Shown piece by piece: positions 1 through 9,339 of a DNA stretch of 64,000 bases. Made by a program: the position numbers and the translations under genes. Every line of letters begins with the position of its first letter. Position 1 is the stretch's first letter. The notes under the pieces are model-generated. The model worked only from the letters and a program-made list of their open reading frames with translations. It did no database searches and was not told the origin of the DNA. The DNA is from Solitalea agri (GTDB taxonomy: Bacteria; Bacteroidota; Bacteroidia; Sphingobacteriales; Sphingobacteriaceae), in NCBI RefSeq assembly GCF_023914155.1, contig NZ_JAMWYS010000009.1:62001-126000 (forward strand), in the 5' to 3' direction.

Positions 1-1427
1 TTTTTTCAACCGGAGGAACCGAGACTTTTATTCGTGACCTTGGTGTAAATGTTACACCTGTTGAAGACATGACAAGCTACCCTTCAATTTTGGGTGGTCG
101 TGTTAAAACGTTACATCCTAAAATCTTTGGCGGTATTTTAGCTCGCAGAGCAAATGAGTCTGATCAGCAACAACTGGCAGAATTTACCATTCCTGAAATT
201 GACCTGGTTATTGTTGACCTTTACCCATTTGAAGAAACCCTTGCCGCTGGAGCCACAGAACAGGAAATTATTGAAAAAATTGACATTGGTGGAATCTCTT
301 TAATTCGTGCTGCTGCCAAAAACCACAAAGACGTTATCATTGTTGCTTCTAAAAACGATTACGGATACGTTGAGCAAATTTTAAAAGAACAAGACGGTGT
401 TTCTTCAATTGAACAACGTAAAGACCTTGCGAAGCGCGCATTTAATATCTCATCGCATTACGATACCGCAATTTTCAACTGGTTCAATAATGATGAGCCT
501 TTACCTCTTTTCAAACAAAGCATACAAACTTCATCGGTTTTACGTTATGGAGAAAACCCTCATCAAAAAGGTGTTTTCTACGGAAACCTGGATGCAATGT
601 TCGACAAATTAAATGGTAAAGAGCTTTCATACAACAACCTGGTTGACGTTGACGCTGCTGTTCAGTTAATTGAAGAATTTACCGAACCTACGTTTGCAAT
701 CCTGAAGCATAACAATGCTTGCGGTGTGGCAACCCGTCCGGTACTTAAAGATGCCTGGGATGCAGCATTAGCTTGTGATCCAATTTCGGCATTCGGCGGT
801 GTTTTAATTACAAACCAAACGGTAGATGCTGCAACAGCTACCGAAATCAATAAGCTTTTCTTCGAAGTTTTAATTGCTCCTGCTTATAACGATGATGCAT
901 TGAGCATTCTTACTGAAAAGAAAAACCGCATTATTTTACGTCAAAAACCGGTAGAATTATCTACTAAACAATTCAAAACTTTATTGAATGGCGTAATTGA
1001 GCAAGATAAAGACTTATCAATGGAAGGACCGGCTCAAATGCAAACCGTAACCACTAAAGCTCCTACCGAAGCTGAATTGAAAGACCTTCATTTCGCTAAT
1101 AAAATGGTAAAACATACCAAATCAAATACTATTATTTTAGTTAAGAATGATGTTTTATTGGCGAGTGGAGTTGGACAAACTTCTCGTGTAGATGCATTAA
1201 AACAAGCCATTTTAAAAGCTGAAACTTTTGGTTTCGACTTAAAAGGTGCTGTAATGGCATCTGATGCATTTTTCCCTTTCCCTGACTGTGTTGAAATTGC
1301 ACACCAAGCCGGTATAACAGCTGTTGTTCAGCCAGGTGGTTCAATCAAAGACAAAGATTCAATTGAATATTGCAACAATAATAATGTTGCAATGGTATTT
1401 ACGGGAGTGCGTCACTTTAAACATTAA
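1..1427 (+). CDS. purH: Bifunctional AICAR transformylase / IMP cyclohydrolase (5' end cut by window)
   Basis: PurH performs the last two steps of de novo purine synthesis: formylation of AICAR with 10-formyl-THF, then ring closure to IMP. The reading frame is open from base 3, giving about 474 visible residues, so the gene begins upstream of the window and the ATG at 69 is internal. The segment GGRVKTLHPKIFGG belongs to the N-terminal MGS-like cyclohydrolase domain. RYGENPHQKG and the KHNNACGVA segment mark the transformylase domain, and the C-terminus NNNVAMVFTGVRHFKH is typical of the family. The next gene, mreB, begins 96 nt downstream on the same strand. Only about 30-40 N-terminal residues appear to be missing. 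Confidence 0.97.
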   Translation, partial: FSTGGTETFIRDLGVNVTPVEDMTSYPSILGGRVKTLHPKIFGGILARRANESDQQQLAEFTIPEIDLVIVDLYPFEETLAAGATEQEIIEKIDIGGISLIRAAAKNHKDVIIVASKNDYGYVEQILKEQDGVSSIEQRKDLAKRAFNISSHYDTAIFNWFNNDEPLPLFKQSIQTSSVLRYGENPHQKGVFYGNLDAMFDKLNGKELSYNNLVDVDAAVQLIEEFTEPTFAILKHNNACGVATRPVLKDAWDAALACDPISAFGGVLITNQTVDAATATEINKLFFEVLIAPAYNDDALSILTEKKNRIILRQKPVELSTKQFKTLLNGVIEQDKDLSMEGPAQMQTVTTKAPTEAELKDLHFANKMVKHTKSNTIILVKNDVLLASGVGQTSRVDALKQAILKAETFGFDLKGAVMASDAFFPFPDCVEIAHQAGITAVVQPGGSIKDKDSIEYCNNNNVAMVFTGVRHFKH

Positions 1428-1523
1428 TTTCTATATTTAACAGCGAGTTAATTTAAAAATTAAGCGTATATACAACACAACAATTAAGTAAGAACTAATA
1501 ATTATAACCGAGCAACAAACCGA

Positions 1524-2546
1524 ATGGGACTGTTTAACTTTTTTACCCAGGAAATCGCAATTGATTTAGGTACAGCCAACACCCTGATCATCCACAATGA
1601 TAAAGTAGTGGTAGATGAGCCTTCTATCGTGGCCCTTGACCGCAAAAGCGGCAAGATGATCGCCATTGGTCGTCAGGCAATGCAAATGGATGGTAAAACA
1701 CACGAAAATATTAAAACAGTAAGACCATTAAAAGACGGTGTTATCGCCGATTTTGATGCAGCTGAACATATGATCCGTGGTTTTATTAAGATGATTAACG
1801 GTGGTAAGGGATGGTTATTCCCTTCGCTACGTATGGTCATTTGTATTCCATCGGGTATTACTGAAGTTGAAAAACGTGCTGTTCGTGACTCGGCAGAAAT
1901 TGCTGGTGCAAAAGAAGTTTATTTAATTCATGAGCCTATGGCTGCCGCTATTGGTATTGGTATCGATGTGGAAGAGCCTATGGGTAATATGATTATTGAT
2001 ATTGGTGGTGGTACCACTGAAATTGCGGTAATTGCCCTTGGAGGTATTGTTTGTGACCAATCGATTCGTGTTGCGGGTGATAACTTCGATTCTGACATCG
2101 TTAATTACATGCGTCGTCAGCATAACATCCTTATTGGGGACCGTACTGCAGAAAAAATTAAAATCGAGGTGGGTTCAGCGTTATCTGAACTACAAGAACC
2201 TCCTTCAGACTTTGCAGTACAGGGTCGTGACTTAATGACCGGTGTACCTAAGCAAATCATGGTTTCTTATACCGAAATTGCTCATTGTTTGGATAAATCA
2301 ATCTCTAAAATTGAAGAGGCTATTTTAAAAGCGTTAGAAATCACTCCACCAGAGTTATCAGCAGATATTTTCCAAACAGGAATTTATTTGACCGGTGGTG
2401 GTGCATTGCTTCGCGGTTTAGACAAACGTATTGCAGCTAAAACCAAACTACCAGTTCATGTTGCTGAAGATCCACTTCGCGCAGTTGTTCGCGGTACAGG
2501 TATTGCACTTAAAAACATTGAGAATTTTAGATTTTTAATGCCGTAA
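1524..2546 (+). CDS. mreB: Rod shape-determining protein MreB (actin homologue)
   Basis: MreB is a cytoplasmic, membrane-associated actin-like ATPase that guides lateral peptidoglycan synthesis. The 340-aa length is normal for the family. Near the N-terminus the phosphate-1 motif EIAIDLGTANT is visible. IIDIGGGTTEIAVI forms the phosphate-2 motif around residue 157, and LTGGGALLRGLD is the C-terminal adenosine motif. It heads a cluster whose order mreB-mreC-mreD-mrdA-rodA is the classical elongasome set. A 109-nt spacer with an inverted repeat (2570-2616) separates it from mreC, so MreB may be made at a higher level than the rest. Confidence 0.97.
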   Translation: MGLFNFFTQEIAIDLGTANTLIIHNDKVVVDEPSIVALDRKSGKMIAIGRQAMQMDGKTHENIKTVRPLKDGVIADFDAAEHMIRGFIKMINGGKGWLFPSLRMVICIPSGITEVEKRAVRDSAEIAGAKEVYLIHEPMAAAIGIGIDVEEPMGNMIIDIGGGTTEIAVIALGGIVCDQSIRVAGDNFDSDIVNYMRRQHNILIGDRTAEKIKIEVGSALSELQEPPSDFAVQGRDLMTGVPKQIMVSYTEIAHCLDKSISKIEEAILKALEITPPELSADIFQTGIYLTGGGALLRGLDKRIAAKTKLPVHVAEDPLRAVVRGTGIALKNIENFRFLMP

Positions 2547-2569
2547 TTAAAAATAGTGATCGAGTGAAC

Positions 2570-2616
2570 GAATGACAGAATGAGTGATTAATCCAAATCC
2601 ATATTCTGTCATTCGT
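2570..2616. repeat. Inverted repeat in mreB-mreC spacer
   Basis: The arms CGAATGACAGAAT (2570-2582) and ATTCTGTCATTCG (2604-2616) are perfect 13-bp complements around a 21-nt loop. No T-run follows, so it is not a canonical terminator. It could stabilise the mreB transcript or attenuate read-through into mreC. Confidence 0.6.
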
Positions 2617-2655
2617 CATTCTACTATTCACCAATAAACAACATAAACCAACCCA

Positions 2656-3498
2656 ATGCGTAACCTTTGGCTATTCATTTTACGATTTCGCGCATTTTTC
2701 TTGTTTGTTATTTTTGAGGTTATTGCACTTGTTTTACTCATCAGGAATAACGATTACCAGAAAACAACATTCCTTAACTCTTCTAATCAATTTATTGGTG
2801 ACCTTTACGAAACATCCAACGACATAAAAAGTTATGTTTTACTGGGTCGTGTAAACGATAGTCTTGTAGCCGAAAATGCCAAGCTTCGTAACATGCTTCC
2901 CAATGTTTTCTATAATGATTCGATAAAGTCGAAAACGGTGATAGATACACTGAAACAAGACTCCTTGAAAATCCAGCAGTACTCATATATTGAGGCGAAA
3001 GTTGTAAACAATACCATCAATTTCAGAAAGAATTATTTAACCATTAACCGTGGCAGCGATCATGGCATTAAACCCGGAATGGGGGTAATTTGTTCCCAGG
3101 GAGTTGTAGGTATCGTGAAAGATGTTTCTGCACATTTCAGCACTGTCATGTCGCTTTTACATAAAGACATGAGTATAAGTTCAAAACTTTTAACCAGCAA
3201 TGCGATTGGCTCTGTGATTTGGGAAGGCACTAACCCGCATTATGCAACTTTAAAAGATATCCCGAACCATATACCTGTAAAAAAGAATGAAATGGTGGTT
3301 ACAACCGGCTATTCTCTATTCCCTGAAGGAGTTGCACTTGGTAAAGTGTCCGATTCTCCGAAACAAACCGGAGAGAGTTTATTAAATATTGAAATTAAGC
3401 TTGCCACAGACTTTCAACGTTTACAATACGTATACGTTGTTCAAGATAAGTTTATACAAGAAAAGCAGAAACTTGAAGCCAACCTGAGCCATGATTAG
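2656..3498 (+). CDS. mreC: Rod shape-determining protein MreC
   Basis: MreC is a bitopic membrane protein that links MreB/MreD to PBP2 in the elongasome. At 280 aa it has the usual size. A single membrane segment lies at about residues 11-27 (FFLFVIFEVIALVLLI), followed by a periplasmic helical stretch and the beta-rich core. In that core, NYLTINRGSDHGIKPGMGV is the recognisable MreC signature. The start is the ATG at 2656. Its last codons overlap the first 8 nt of mreD (ATGATTAG), indicating translational coupling. Confidence 0.95.
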   Translation: MRNLWLFILRFRAFFLFVIFEVIALVLLIRNNDYQKTTFLNSSNQFIGDLYETSNDIKSYVLLGRVNDSLVAENAKLRNMLPNVFYNDSIKSKTVIDTLKQDSLKIQQYSYIEAKVVNNTINFRKNYLTINRGSDHGIKPGMGVICSQGVVGIVKDVSAHFSTVMSLLHKDMSISSKLLTSNAIGSVIWEGTNPHYATLKDIPNHIPVKKNEMVVTTGYSLFPEGVALGKVSDSPKQTGESLLNIEIKLATDFQRLQYVYVVQDKFIQEKQKLEANLSHD

Positions 3499-4000
3499 AT
3501 TAATTGCTGCTAACGTTTTCCGATTCATTTTCCTGGTATTATTTCAGGTATTCTTTCTTCCTAATTTATCGCTTTATAACATTGCAGTACCTTATCTGTA
3601 CGTAATGTTCATCATTTTACTGCCAGTAAACATTGACGCATTCTGGGTGTTTGTTCTTTCTTTCTTATTAGGAATTTCTATTGATGCATTTTCTAATACT
3701 CTGGGCTTACACACTGCTGCATGCGTATTAATGGCCTTTTGCCGTGGTGGAATTTTATCAATTATGATACCTAAAGGAGGTGAGTTTTTGCCTGAACCAA
3801 CCATCAGGAACTATGGATTCCGCTGGTTTTTCACCTATAGCGCCATTTTAGTGGTCATTCATCATGTTTTTTTGCTCAATATTGAATATTTTCGATTAAG
3901 CGAATTTTTAACCGCGACAAGCAAGGCAATTATAAGTTCGGCGTATACTTTAACGTTAATAATTATCAGTCAATATTTATTCGGTAGCAGAAGGCGATAA
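3491..4000 (+). CDS. mreD: Rod shape-determining protein MreD
   Basis: This 169-aa, almost wholly hydrophobic protein has about five to six predicted membrane helices. It occupies the mreD position between mreC and mrdA. MreD is poorly conserved in sequence, so the call rests on length, hydrophobicity and gene order; segments such as the FLLGISIDAFSNTLGLH loop fit Bacteroidota MreD. The ATG at 3491 lies inside the end of mreC, and the stop codon shares one base with the mrdA start (TAATG at 3998-4002). The three genes are therefore tightly coupled. Confidence 0.92.
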   Translation: MIRLIAANVFRFIFLVLFQVFFLPNLSLYNIAVPYLYVMFIILLPVNIDAFWVFVLSFLLGISIDAFSNTLGLHTAACVLMAFCRGGILSIMIPKGGEFLPEPTIRNYGFRWFFTYSAILVVIHHVFLLNIEYFRLSEFLTATSKAIISSAYTLTLIIISQYLFGSRRR

Positions 4001-5973
4001 TGAACAGTTTTTTTCAGCGGAAGTTTATCATACAGGCCATTTTCCTTTCAGCTATTTTTATACTGATCGTAAGGCTTTTCTACATTCAAATCATTGACGA
4101 CCGATACCTTGACTTTGCTAATAACAACGTACAAAGGAGATTAGTTGTTTATCCCCCACGCGGAGTTATTTACGACCGTAAAAATGTTATTCTGGTACAG
4201 AATGAACCGGTATATGATTTAATGGCTGTACCTAAAAGTATAAAACCTTTTGACACAACGCTATTTTGCCAGTTGATTGACGTAGAGAAAGATAAATTTG
4301 TTGAAAAGCTTGAAAAAGCTCGCGAATATTCAGCGGTAAAAGCTTCCCTCATTGAAAAACAGCTTTCTGCAGAAACTTATGCAAGCTTACAGGAGCACTT
4401 ATTTCAGTTCCCTGGTTTCTTTGTGCAAAATCGTACCCTTAGAAAATATCCTGAACCAATTGCAGCCCACGTTCTAGGTTACATTGGAGAGGTTAATGAC
4501 CGTTTAATCGAACTCTCTAAAGGTGATTATCGCCAAGGCGATTATATTGGAATAAGTGGCATTGAACGTTCATACGAGAAGCTTTTGCGCGGCCAGAGAG
4601 GTATCAAACGTGTAATGGTTGATGTCTTTAACCGCGAACAAGGAAGTTTTGACAATGGTAGATTTGATACAGCCGCGGTTCCTGGTGATAAAATGATCAC
4701 CTCAATCGATGCAAAGTTACAGCAATACGGCGAATCGCTAATGAAAAACAAGGTTGGAAGTATTGTAGCCATCGAGCCTTCTACCGGTGAAATATTAGCA
4801 TTTGTAAGTGCTCCCAATTACGACCCTAATCTATTAGTTGGCCGTATCAGAGGTAATAATTACATGAAGCTTCTTAAAGATCCTTTAAAGCCTTTATTTA
4901 TTCGCCCTATTCAGGCGCAATATCCTCCTGGTTCGGTATTCAAACCTATACAGGCTTTAATTGGTCAGCAAATGGGTTTAATAACACCTGATCAACGCTT
5001 CCCTTGCGGAGGTGGTTATAGAATCGGTTCAAGGCTAGTTAAGTGTGAGCATAATCACTCTCCGCAAAATATGGTCGAATCGATTCAAAACTCTTGTAAT
5101 GCCTATTATTGCTGGGCATTTAAAACAATGATCGACAATCACCCAGGCATGAATGTGGAGCAAGCTTATACAGCATGGCGAGATGCGATTGAAAAATTTG
5201 GTATTGGAACCAAACTGGATATCGATTTACCGAACGAATTAAAAGGCCTTTTGCCGACACATAAATATTACGATAAGATTTACGGAGCTAATCACTGGAG
5301 ATCATCGACGATTATTTCATTATCTATCGGACAAGGAGAGCTTGGTATTACTCCTTTACAGATGGCAAACGTGATGGCAGGAATCGGCAATCGCGGCTAC
5401 TTTTATCGCCCACATTTAGTAAAGGCCATAGGTGATAAGAAATTAATCCGACCAGAATATTCACAGCGCAACTCTTTGGGTATCGATGCAAAATATTTCC
5501 CACCGGTAATTGAAGGAATGGAAAAAGTAGTTTTGGCTGGTACTGCAACATATGCGCGTATCCCCGATATTCCAATCTGTGGAAAAACCGGTACTGCCCA
5601 AAATCCTCACGGAAAAAACCACTCCGTATTTATGGGTTTTGCGCCAAAAGACAATCCTAAAATCGCAATTGCCGTATTTGTTGAAAACGCTGGTTACGGA
5701 GCAACCTGGGCTGCGCCAATTGCCAGTTTAATGATTGAGAAATACATAAGAGATTCGATCACTCGTCCGAAATATTATGAAGAACGTATAATGAATGCGA
5801 GCCTTTTACCTGGTGATGAATTTAATGCCAGTGGAAATATTAAGAAAAAGGAAGAGAAAAAAACTGATTCGAATACAACAAAAAAGGAGGAGAAAAAGCC
5901 CGTTACCACTAAGCCAACGGCTACAATTCAAAAACCTCGAGAAGAAAATACGGTTTCAACCCAAAGAAGATAG
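4000..5973 (+). CDS. mrdA: Penicillin-binding protein 2 (elongasome DD-transpeptidase)
   Basis: PBP2 cross-links peptidoglycan during cell elongation as partner of RodA. A single N-terminal membrane anchor lies at about residues 10-27. YPPRGVIYDR (51-60) opens the dimerisation domain. The transpeptidase motifs are all present: SVFK (312-315) with the catalytic serine, SCN (365-367) and KTGT (529-532). The C-terminus, from about residue 607, is a low-complexity Lys/Glu/Thr-rich tail rather than a domain, a common appendage in this phylum. The start codon overlaps the mreD stop. The 15-nt gap to rodA suggests co-transcription. Confidence 0.96.
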   Translation: MNSFFQRKFIIQAIFLSAIFILIVRLFYIQIIDDRYLDFANNNVQRRLVVYPPRGVIYDRKNVILVQNEPVYDLMAVPKSIKPFDTTLFCQLIDVEKDKFVEKLEKAREYSAVKASLIEKQLSAETYASLQEHLFQFPGFFVQNRTLRKYPEPIAAHVLGYIGEVNDRLIELSKGDYRQGDYIGISGIERSYEKLLRGQRGIKRVMVDVFNREQGSFDNGRFDTAAVPGDKMITSIDAKLQQYGESLMKNKVGSIVAIEPSTGEILAFVSAPNYDPNLLVGRIRGNNYMKLLKDPLKPLFIRPIQAQYPPGSVFKPIQALIGQQMGLITPDQRFPCGGGYRIGSRLVKCEHNHSPQNMVESIQNSCNAYYCWAFKTMIDNHPGMNVEQAYTAWRDAIEKFGIGTKLDIDLPNELKGLLPTHKYYDKIYGANHWRSSTIISLSIGQGELGITPLQMANVMAGIGNRGYFYRPHLVKAIGDKKLIRPEYSQRNSLGIDAKYFPPVIEGMEKVVLAGTATYARIPDIPICGKTGTAQNPHGKNHSVFMGFAPKDNPKIAIAVFVENAGYGATWAAPIASLMIEKYIRDSITRPKYYEERIMNASLLPGDEFNASGNIKKKEEKKTDSNTTKKEEKKPVTTKPTATIQKPREENTVSTQRR

Positions 5974-5988
5974 AACAGCGAGTTAACA

Positions 5989-7257
5989 ATGAACCAAAAT
6001 CAGCAAACCAGCCCGTTTTATAACGTTGATTGGACCACCATCATCATCTATTTCTGCTTAGTTCTTGTTGGGTGGGCCAATATTTATGCTGCCGTTTATG
6101 ACGCTGACCATGCCAGCATATTCGATATGAGTAGAAATTATGGAAAGCAGCTCATATGGATTCTAACATCCGGAATAATTATTACGGTCATCCTGTTAAT
6201 AGATTCCAAGTTTTTTAATTTTTCGGCCTATGTCTTTTACGGCATTACCATTATTTTATTGATTGCGGTATTATTTGTGGGTAAACTCGTAGGCGGAAAC
6301 CGAGCATGGTTTGAGATTGGAGCGTTCAGATTGCAACCTGCTGAGTTTGCCAAAGTTGCCTCCTGCTTAGCTATAGCACGCTATATGGGGTCTACGAACC
6401 TTAAACTTAGTGACTTTGGGGATCAACTAAAATGCTTTGCACTCATTTTTACTCCTGTTGCACTCATTTTGCTCCAACCTGATGCTGGTTCTGCAATGGT
6501 GTTTATGTCCTTCTTTTTAGTCCTATACCGCGAAGGCTTGCCTCCATTTTACCTTGTATTTGGATTTGTTTCAGTCATATTATTTGTTCTTTCATTACTT
6601 ATACCGCAATCCTATATAATTATATTTCTTGTAGCATTAACGGCCTTTTTGTTGTGGAGAGATCGCAGGGTTCGTCGTCATTACTTCTTAATAATTGGAA
6701 GTGCGGTATTGGCAATAGCCTTAGTTACCGGTGTAAATTACGCATTTAACAATATCTTAAAACCACACCAACGTGATAGAATTGATCTGTTATTGGGCAA
6801 GAAAGTGGACCCTAAAGGTGTTGGATATAATGTTAACCAGTCGAAAATAGCTATTGGTTCTGGTCAATTTATAGGTAAAGGCTATTTAAAAGGCACACAA
6901 ACTAAATACGACTTTGTGCCTGAACAAAGTACCGATTTTATTTTTTGTACCATTGGTGAAGAATGGGGTTTCTTGGGTAGTGTGGTCGTATTGGGATTAT
7001 ATTCTTTCCTCTTAATGCGAATCGTAGTCATTGCCGAAAGACAGCGATCCACCTTCTCCCGAATTTACGGATATGGTGTGGCCAGCATTATCTTCTTCCA
7101 CATATTTATAAATATCGGGATGACAATCGGTATTATGCCTGTAATTGGTATTCCGCTGCCATTTATCAGCTATGGAGGTTCTTCTCTTTGGAGCTTTACC
7201 ATCTTATTATTTATACTGATAAAGCTCGACACCAACCGTAACGGAATTATTCGATAA
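5989..7257 (+). CDS. rodA: Rod shape-determining protein RodA (SEDS glycosyltransferase)
   Basis: RodA is the SEDS-family lipid II polymerase that works with PBP2. The 422-aa protein has about ten membrane segments. Family marks include RLQPAEFAKVA in the first half, the LLQPDAGSA segment, and the C-terminal signature GIPLPFISYGGSS. The gene closes the elongasome cluster. Its 3' end overlaps by 11 nt the 3' end of the convergent gene on the other strand, and no separate terminator hairpin is visible there. Confidence 0.96.
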   Translation: MNQNQQTSPFYNVDWTTIIIYFCLVLVGWANIYAAVYDADHASIFDMSRNYGKQLIWILTSGIIITVILLIDSKFFNFSAYVFYGITIILLIAVLFVGKLVGGNRAWFEIGAFRLQPAEFAKVASCLAIARYMGSTNLKLSDFGDQLKCFALIFTPVALILLQPDAGSAMVFMSFFLVLYREGLPPFYLVFGFVSVILFVLSLLIPQSYIIIFLVALTAFLLWRDRRVRRHYFLIIGSAVLAIALVTGVNYAFNNILKPHQRDRIDLLLGKKVDPKGVGYNVNQSKIAIGSGQFIGKGYLKGTQTKYDFVPEQSTDFIFCTIGEEWGFLGSVVVLGLYSFLLMRIVVIAERQRSTFSRIYGYGVASIIFFHIFINIGMTIGIMPVIGIPLPFISYGGSSLWSFTILLFILIKLDTNRNGIIR

Positions 7258-8098
7258 ATCGCAGTTTAACAATTTCGTTAAACTGTTCCTGTAATTCGGG
7301 CTTATTGATCCAATCATATTTAGGAGCCAACTGTTGTTCGATATAACGGTTGGCTTCGTTGTAATTGGTGCAGGCGTTTAATTCTTTAATTGCATTTTCG
7401 AACGACTCAACACTATTATTGAATAAACCTTTTATAAAAGCAAACTTATCATTCAAGCCAATTGCCTTTTTTAAGTCGCCAATTGGAGTCTTAAGAGCCG
7501 TGTTAATCTCAACCTTATCCTTCTTAGTCGACGATATTGTGTCATTTAAACTTGGCACTTTTGATTGAAAACGCTTATTTATTTCGGCCCAGGCCTCTTC
7601 TTCCTTCTTTATCTTTTCTTCAACCGAAAGTATTGGTTCTGGTTGGGGATCCGGTTTCACTTCTACAACCTTCACTTCCGGTAACACGGGCTCATCTACT
7701 TCAGGAGAAGGGAGTACATCAAGTTCGTTTTCACTAATTTCTTCAATGACAACAGGACTTTGCTCCATCTTCAAAGTGGCCTTCACCGAATTATCAATCC
7801 TTGGTTCTTCTTTATATTCAGTTCGAGGAGTATTCTCCTCAGCTTTTACTAAAAGCTCATTTATTGATGATGGTTTAACCAATTCGTGAATAGTACTGCT
7901 TTCAGTCGATGTACTAGCATTTTCTTTTTCAATTATCTTCCTAAGAATCTGAACGTGCTCTCTTAAATAATTAGCATTGGCCTCAACAAGCTCCAAATCA
8001 ATCACTTGAACAGTTGGTTGAACATACAAAGTGCGGCATTCAGTTCTTAATTCATCCAGAATGGAGCCTATACGTAGTAAAATATTATCTCGGTTCAT
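7247..8098 (-). CDS. Conserved Bacteroidota protein of unknown function
   Basis: This 283-aa soluble protein has three parts. An N-terminal helical segment (NRDNILLRIGSILDELRTEC) comes first. A long acidic, Pro/Glu-rich linker of low complexity follows. The C-terminal globular segment of about 75 residues contains KKAIGLNDKFAFIKGLFNN and ends in KYDWINKPELQEQFNEIVKLRF. From memory, this C-terminal block recurs in hypothetical proteins across Bacteroidota, but I know of no assigned function. I chose the ATG at 8098 because the longer frame to 8116 would need a TTG start. It converges on rodA and is not obviously part of an operon. Confidence 0.75.
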   Translation of the reverse strand: MNRDNILLRIGSILDELRTECRTLYVQPTVQVIDLELVEANANYLREHVQILRKIIEKENASTSTESSTIHELVKPSSINELLVKAEENTPRTEYKEEPRIDNSVKATLKMEQSPVVIEEISENELDVLPSPEVDEPVLPEVKVVEVKPDPQPEPILSVEEKIKKEEEAWAEINKRFQSKVPSLNDTISSTKKDKVEINTALKTPIGDLKKAIGLNDKFAFIKGLFNNSVESFENAIKELNACTNYNEANRYIEQQLAPKYDWINKPELQEQFNEIVKLRFIE

Positions 8099-8287
8099 AG
8101 TAATCAGCTTAAACAACTAACGAATGTAATGTTCTGTTGGTATCAAAAATAATAATTAGCAGCAGAAATAGTACCAATAAAAAAGACCGACCAGATGATT
8201 AACAGATATTTACAACTTATCAACAGCAATAGAATTTATTTATTTAATGATGATATTCGCACCTGAAAAGCATTAATTTGATTGTGG

Positions 8288-8863
8288 ATGATAAACGAGG
8301 GAATAGAAAGACCAAACATATTTCAACGAGGCAGTATAGAAGTAATTTGCGGACCAATGTTTTCGGGGAAGACCGAAGAGCTTTTACGCCGTTTACGAAG
8401 GGCTCAAATAGCAAAATTAAAGGTTGAAATTTTTAAACCCTCTACTGATACACGTTATGATGCAACAGCGGTTGTTTCACACGATTTAAACTCCATACAA
8501 TCAACTCCAATAGAAACGTCTTCTTCTATTCTTCTTTTAGGTAGTAATACACAAGTTGTTGGTATTGACGAAGCCCAATTTTTTGACGATGAGTTGCCGG
8601 TAGTTTGTGAAGCCCTTGCCAATAAGGGTGTACGAATTATTGTGGCAGGTTTGGATATGGATTATACAGGAAAACCATTTGGGCCAATTCCTAAATTAAT
8701 GGCTATTGCTGAGTTTGTGACCAAAATTACGGCAGTTTGCATGGTTTGCGGAGCTCCGGCAAGTCGTTCTTATCGCCTAGCTGCTGGCCGGGAAACAGTT
8801 TTGCTTGGAGAGAAAGAAAGCTATGAACCAAGATGCAGAGTATGCTTTAATTTAGATAAATAG
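8288..8863 (+). CDS. tdk: Thymidine kinase (type II)
   Basis: Thymidine kinase phosphorylates thymidine with ATP in pyrimidine salvage. The protein has 191 aa from the ATG at 8288; an upstream TTG at 8282 would add only two residues and is less likely. The P-loop GPMFSGKT lies at residues 22-29. The Walker B-like segment [10 protein letters not shown] carries the catalytic Glu, and the lasso domain has the structural zinc cysteines in CMVCGAP and CRVCF. The length matches the small bacterial/eukaryotic TK1-type enzyme. It stands alone, followed by a small membrane ORF. Confidence 0.95.
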   Translation: MINEGIERPNIFQRGSIEVICGPMFSGKTEELLRRLRRAQIAKLKVEIFKPSTDTRYDATAVVSHDLNSIQSTPIETSSSILLLGSNTQVVGIDEAQFFDDELPVVCEALANKGVRIIVAGLDMDYTGKPFGPIPKLMAIAEFVTKITAVCMVCGAPASRSYRLAAGRETVLLGEKESYEPRCRVCFNLDK

Positions 8864-8964
8864 ATAGTTTTATGCTCCTTGATAATTTTTTTTAACAAAA
8901 AGTTAGGTATTGATCATTATTTTTTTCTATTTTAGAAGACAGTCAAACCCAATACCAAATTATT

Positions 8965-9174
8965 ATGTTGCTAATTTCAGACCTAAGCTCTAAAGTTGGC
9001 GCTCTTCTCATTAAAATAGGATTTTCAGAAGAAACCTTAACGGCTATTCAAAACATTGATTCTCATTTTGCATTCAAATGGTTGTCAATAACCGTAATCC
9101 CAACCTTATTCCTTGTAGTTATTTGGCAGAAGAAAAAGCTTTATAGTTATCAGCGCCGTTATGGTCGCCGTTAA
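8965..9174 (+). CDS. Small single-pass membrane protein, unknown
   Basis: This ORF encodes 69 aa from an ATG. One hydrophobic helix (about residues 38-54, KWLSITVIPTLFLVVIW) is followed by a strongly basic tail (KKKLYSYQRRYGRR). The tail would remain in the cytoplasm by the positive-inside rule. I recognise no family. It lies 101 nt after tdk and just before a bidirectional terminator. The composition looks protein-like, but a gene this short with no recognised relatives remains uncertain. Confidence 0.5.
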   Translation: MLLISDLSSKVGALLIKIGFSEETLTAIQNIDSHFAFKWLSITVIPTLFLVVIWQKKKLYSYQRRYGRR

Positions 9175-9215
9175 TTAATAGAGTAGATGAAAAGCTAAAC
9201 TAAAAAGATCTTAAA

Positions 9216-9244
9216 TGAAAAAAGCCCCAACTTGGGGCTTTTTC
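9216..9244. terminator. Bidirectional rho-independent terminator
   Basis: The hairpin AAAGCCCC/GGGGCTTT is flanked by an A-run on the left and a T-run on the right. It can end the 69-aa gene on the plus strand and the tRNA-Phe transcript on the minus strand. Confidence 0.85.
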
Positions 9245-9246
9245 TG

Positions 9247-9319
9247 TGGTGATGGCCGGGATCGAACCAGCGACACAAGGATTTTCAGTCCTTTGCTCTA
9301 CCGACTGAGCTACATCACC
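9247..9319 (-). tRNA. tRNA-Phe (anticodon GAA), copy 1
   Basis: The cloverleaf reads on the minus strand. The acceptor stem is GGTGATG/CATCACC, the D-arm GCTC..GAGC, and the anticodon loop CTGAAAA contains GAA. The T-arm is GCTGG/CCGGC with TTCGATC. It is 73 nt including discriminator A. CCA is not encoded; the bases after the discriminator read CAG. It is the downstream member of a tandem pair. Confidence 0.96.
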
Positions 9320-9339
9320 TTCCGGTGTAAAATAAATTG

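Noticed and set aside
69-71. ATG at 69 as purH start
   Set aside because: The frame is open to base 3 and upstream residues match the MGS domain; the gene is cut by the window edge.
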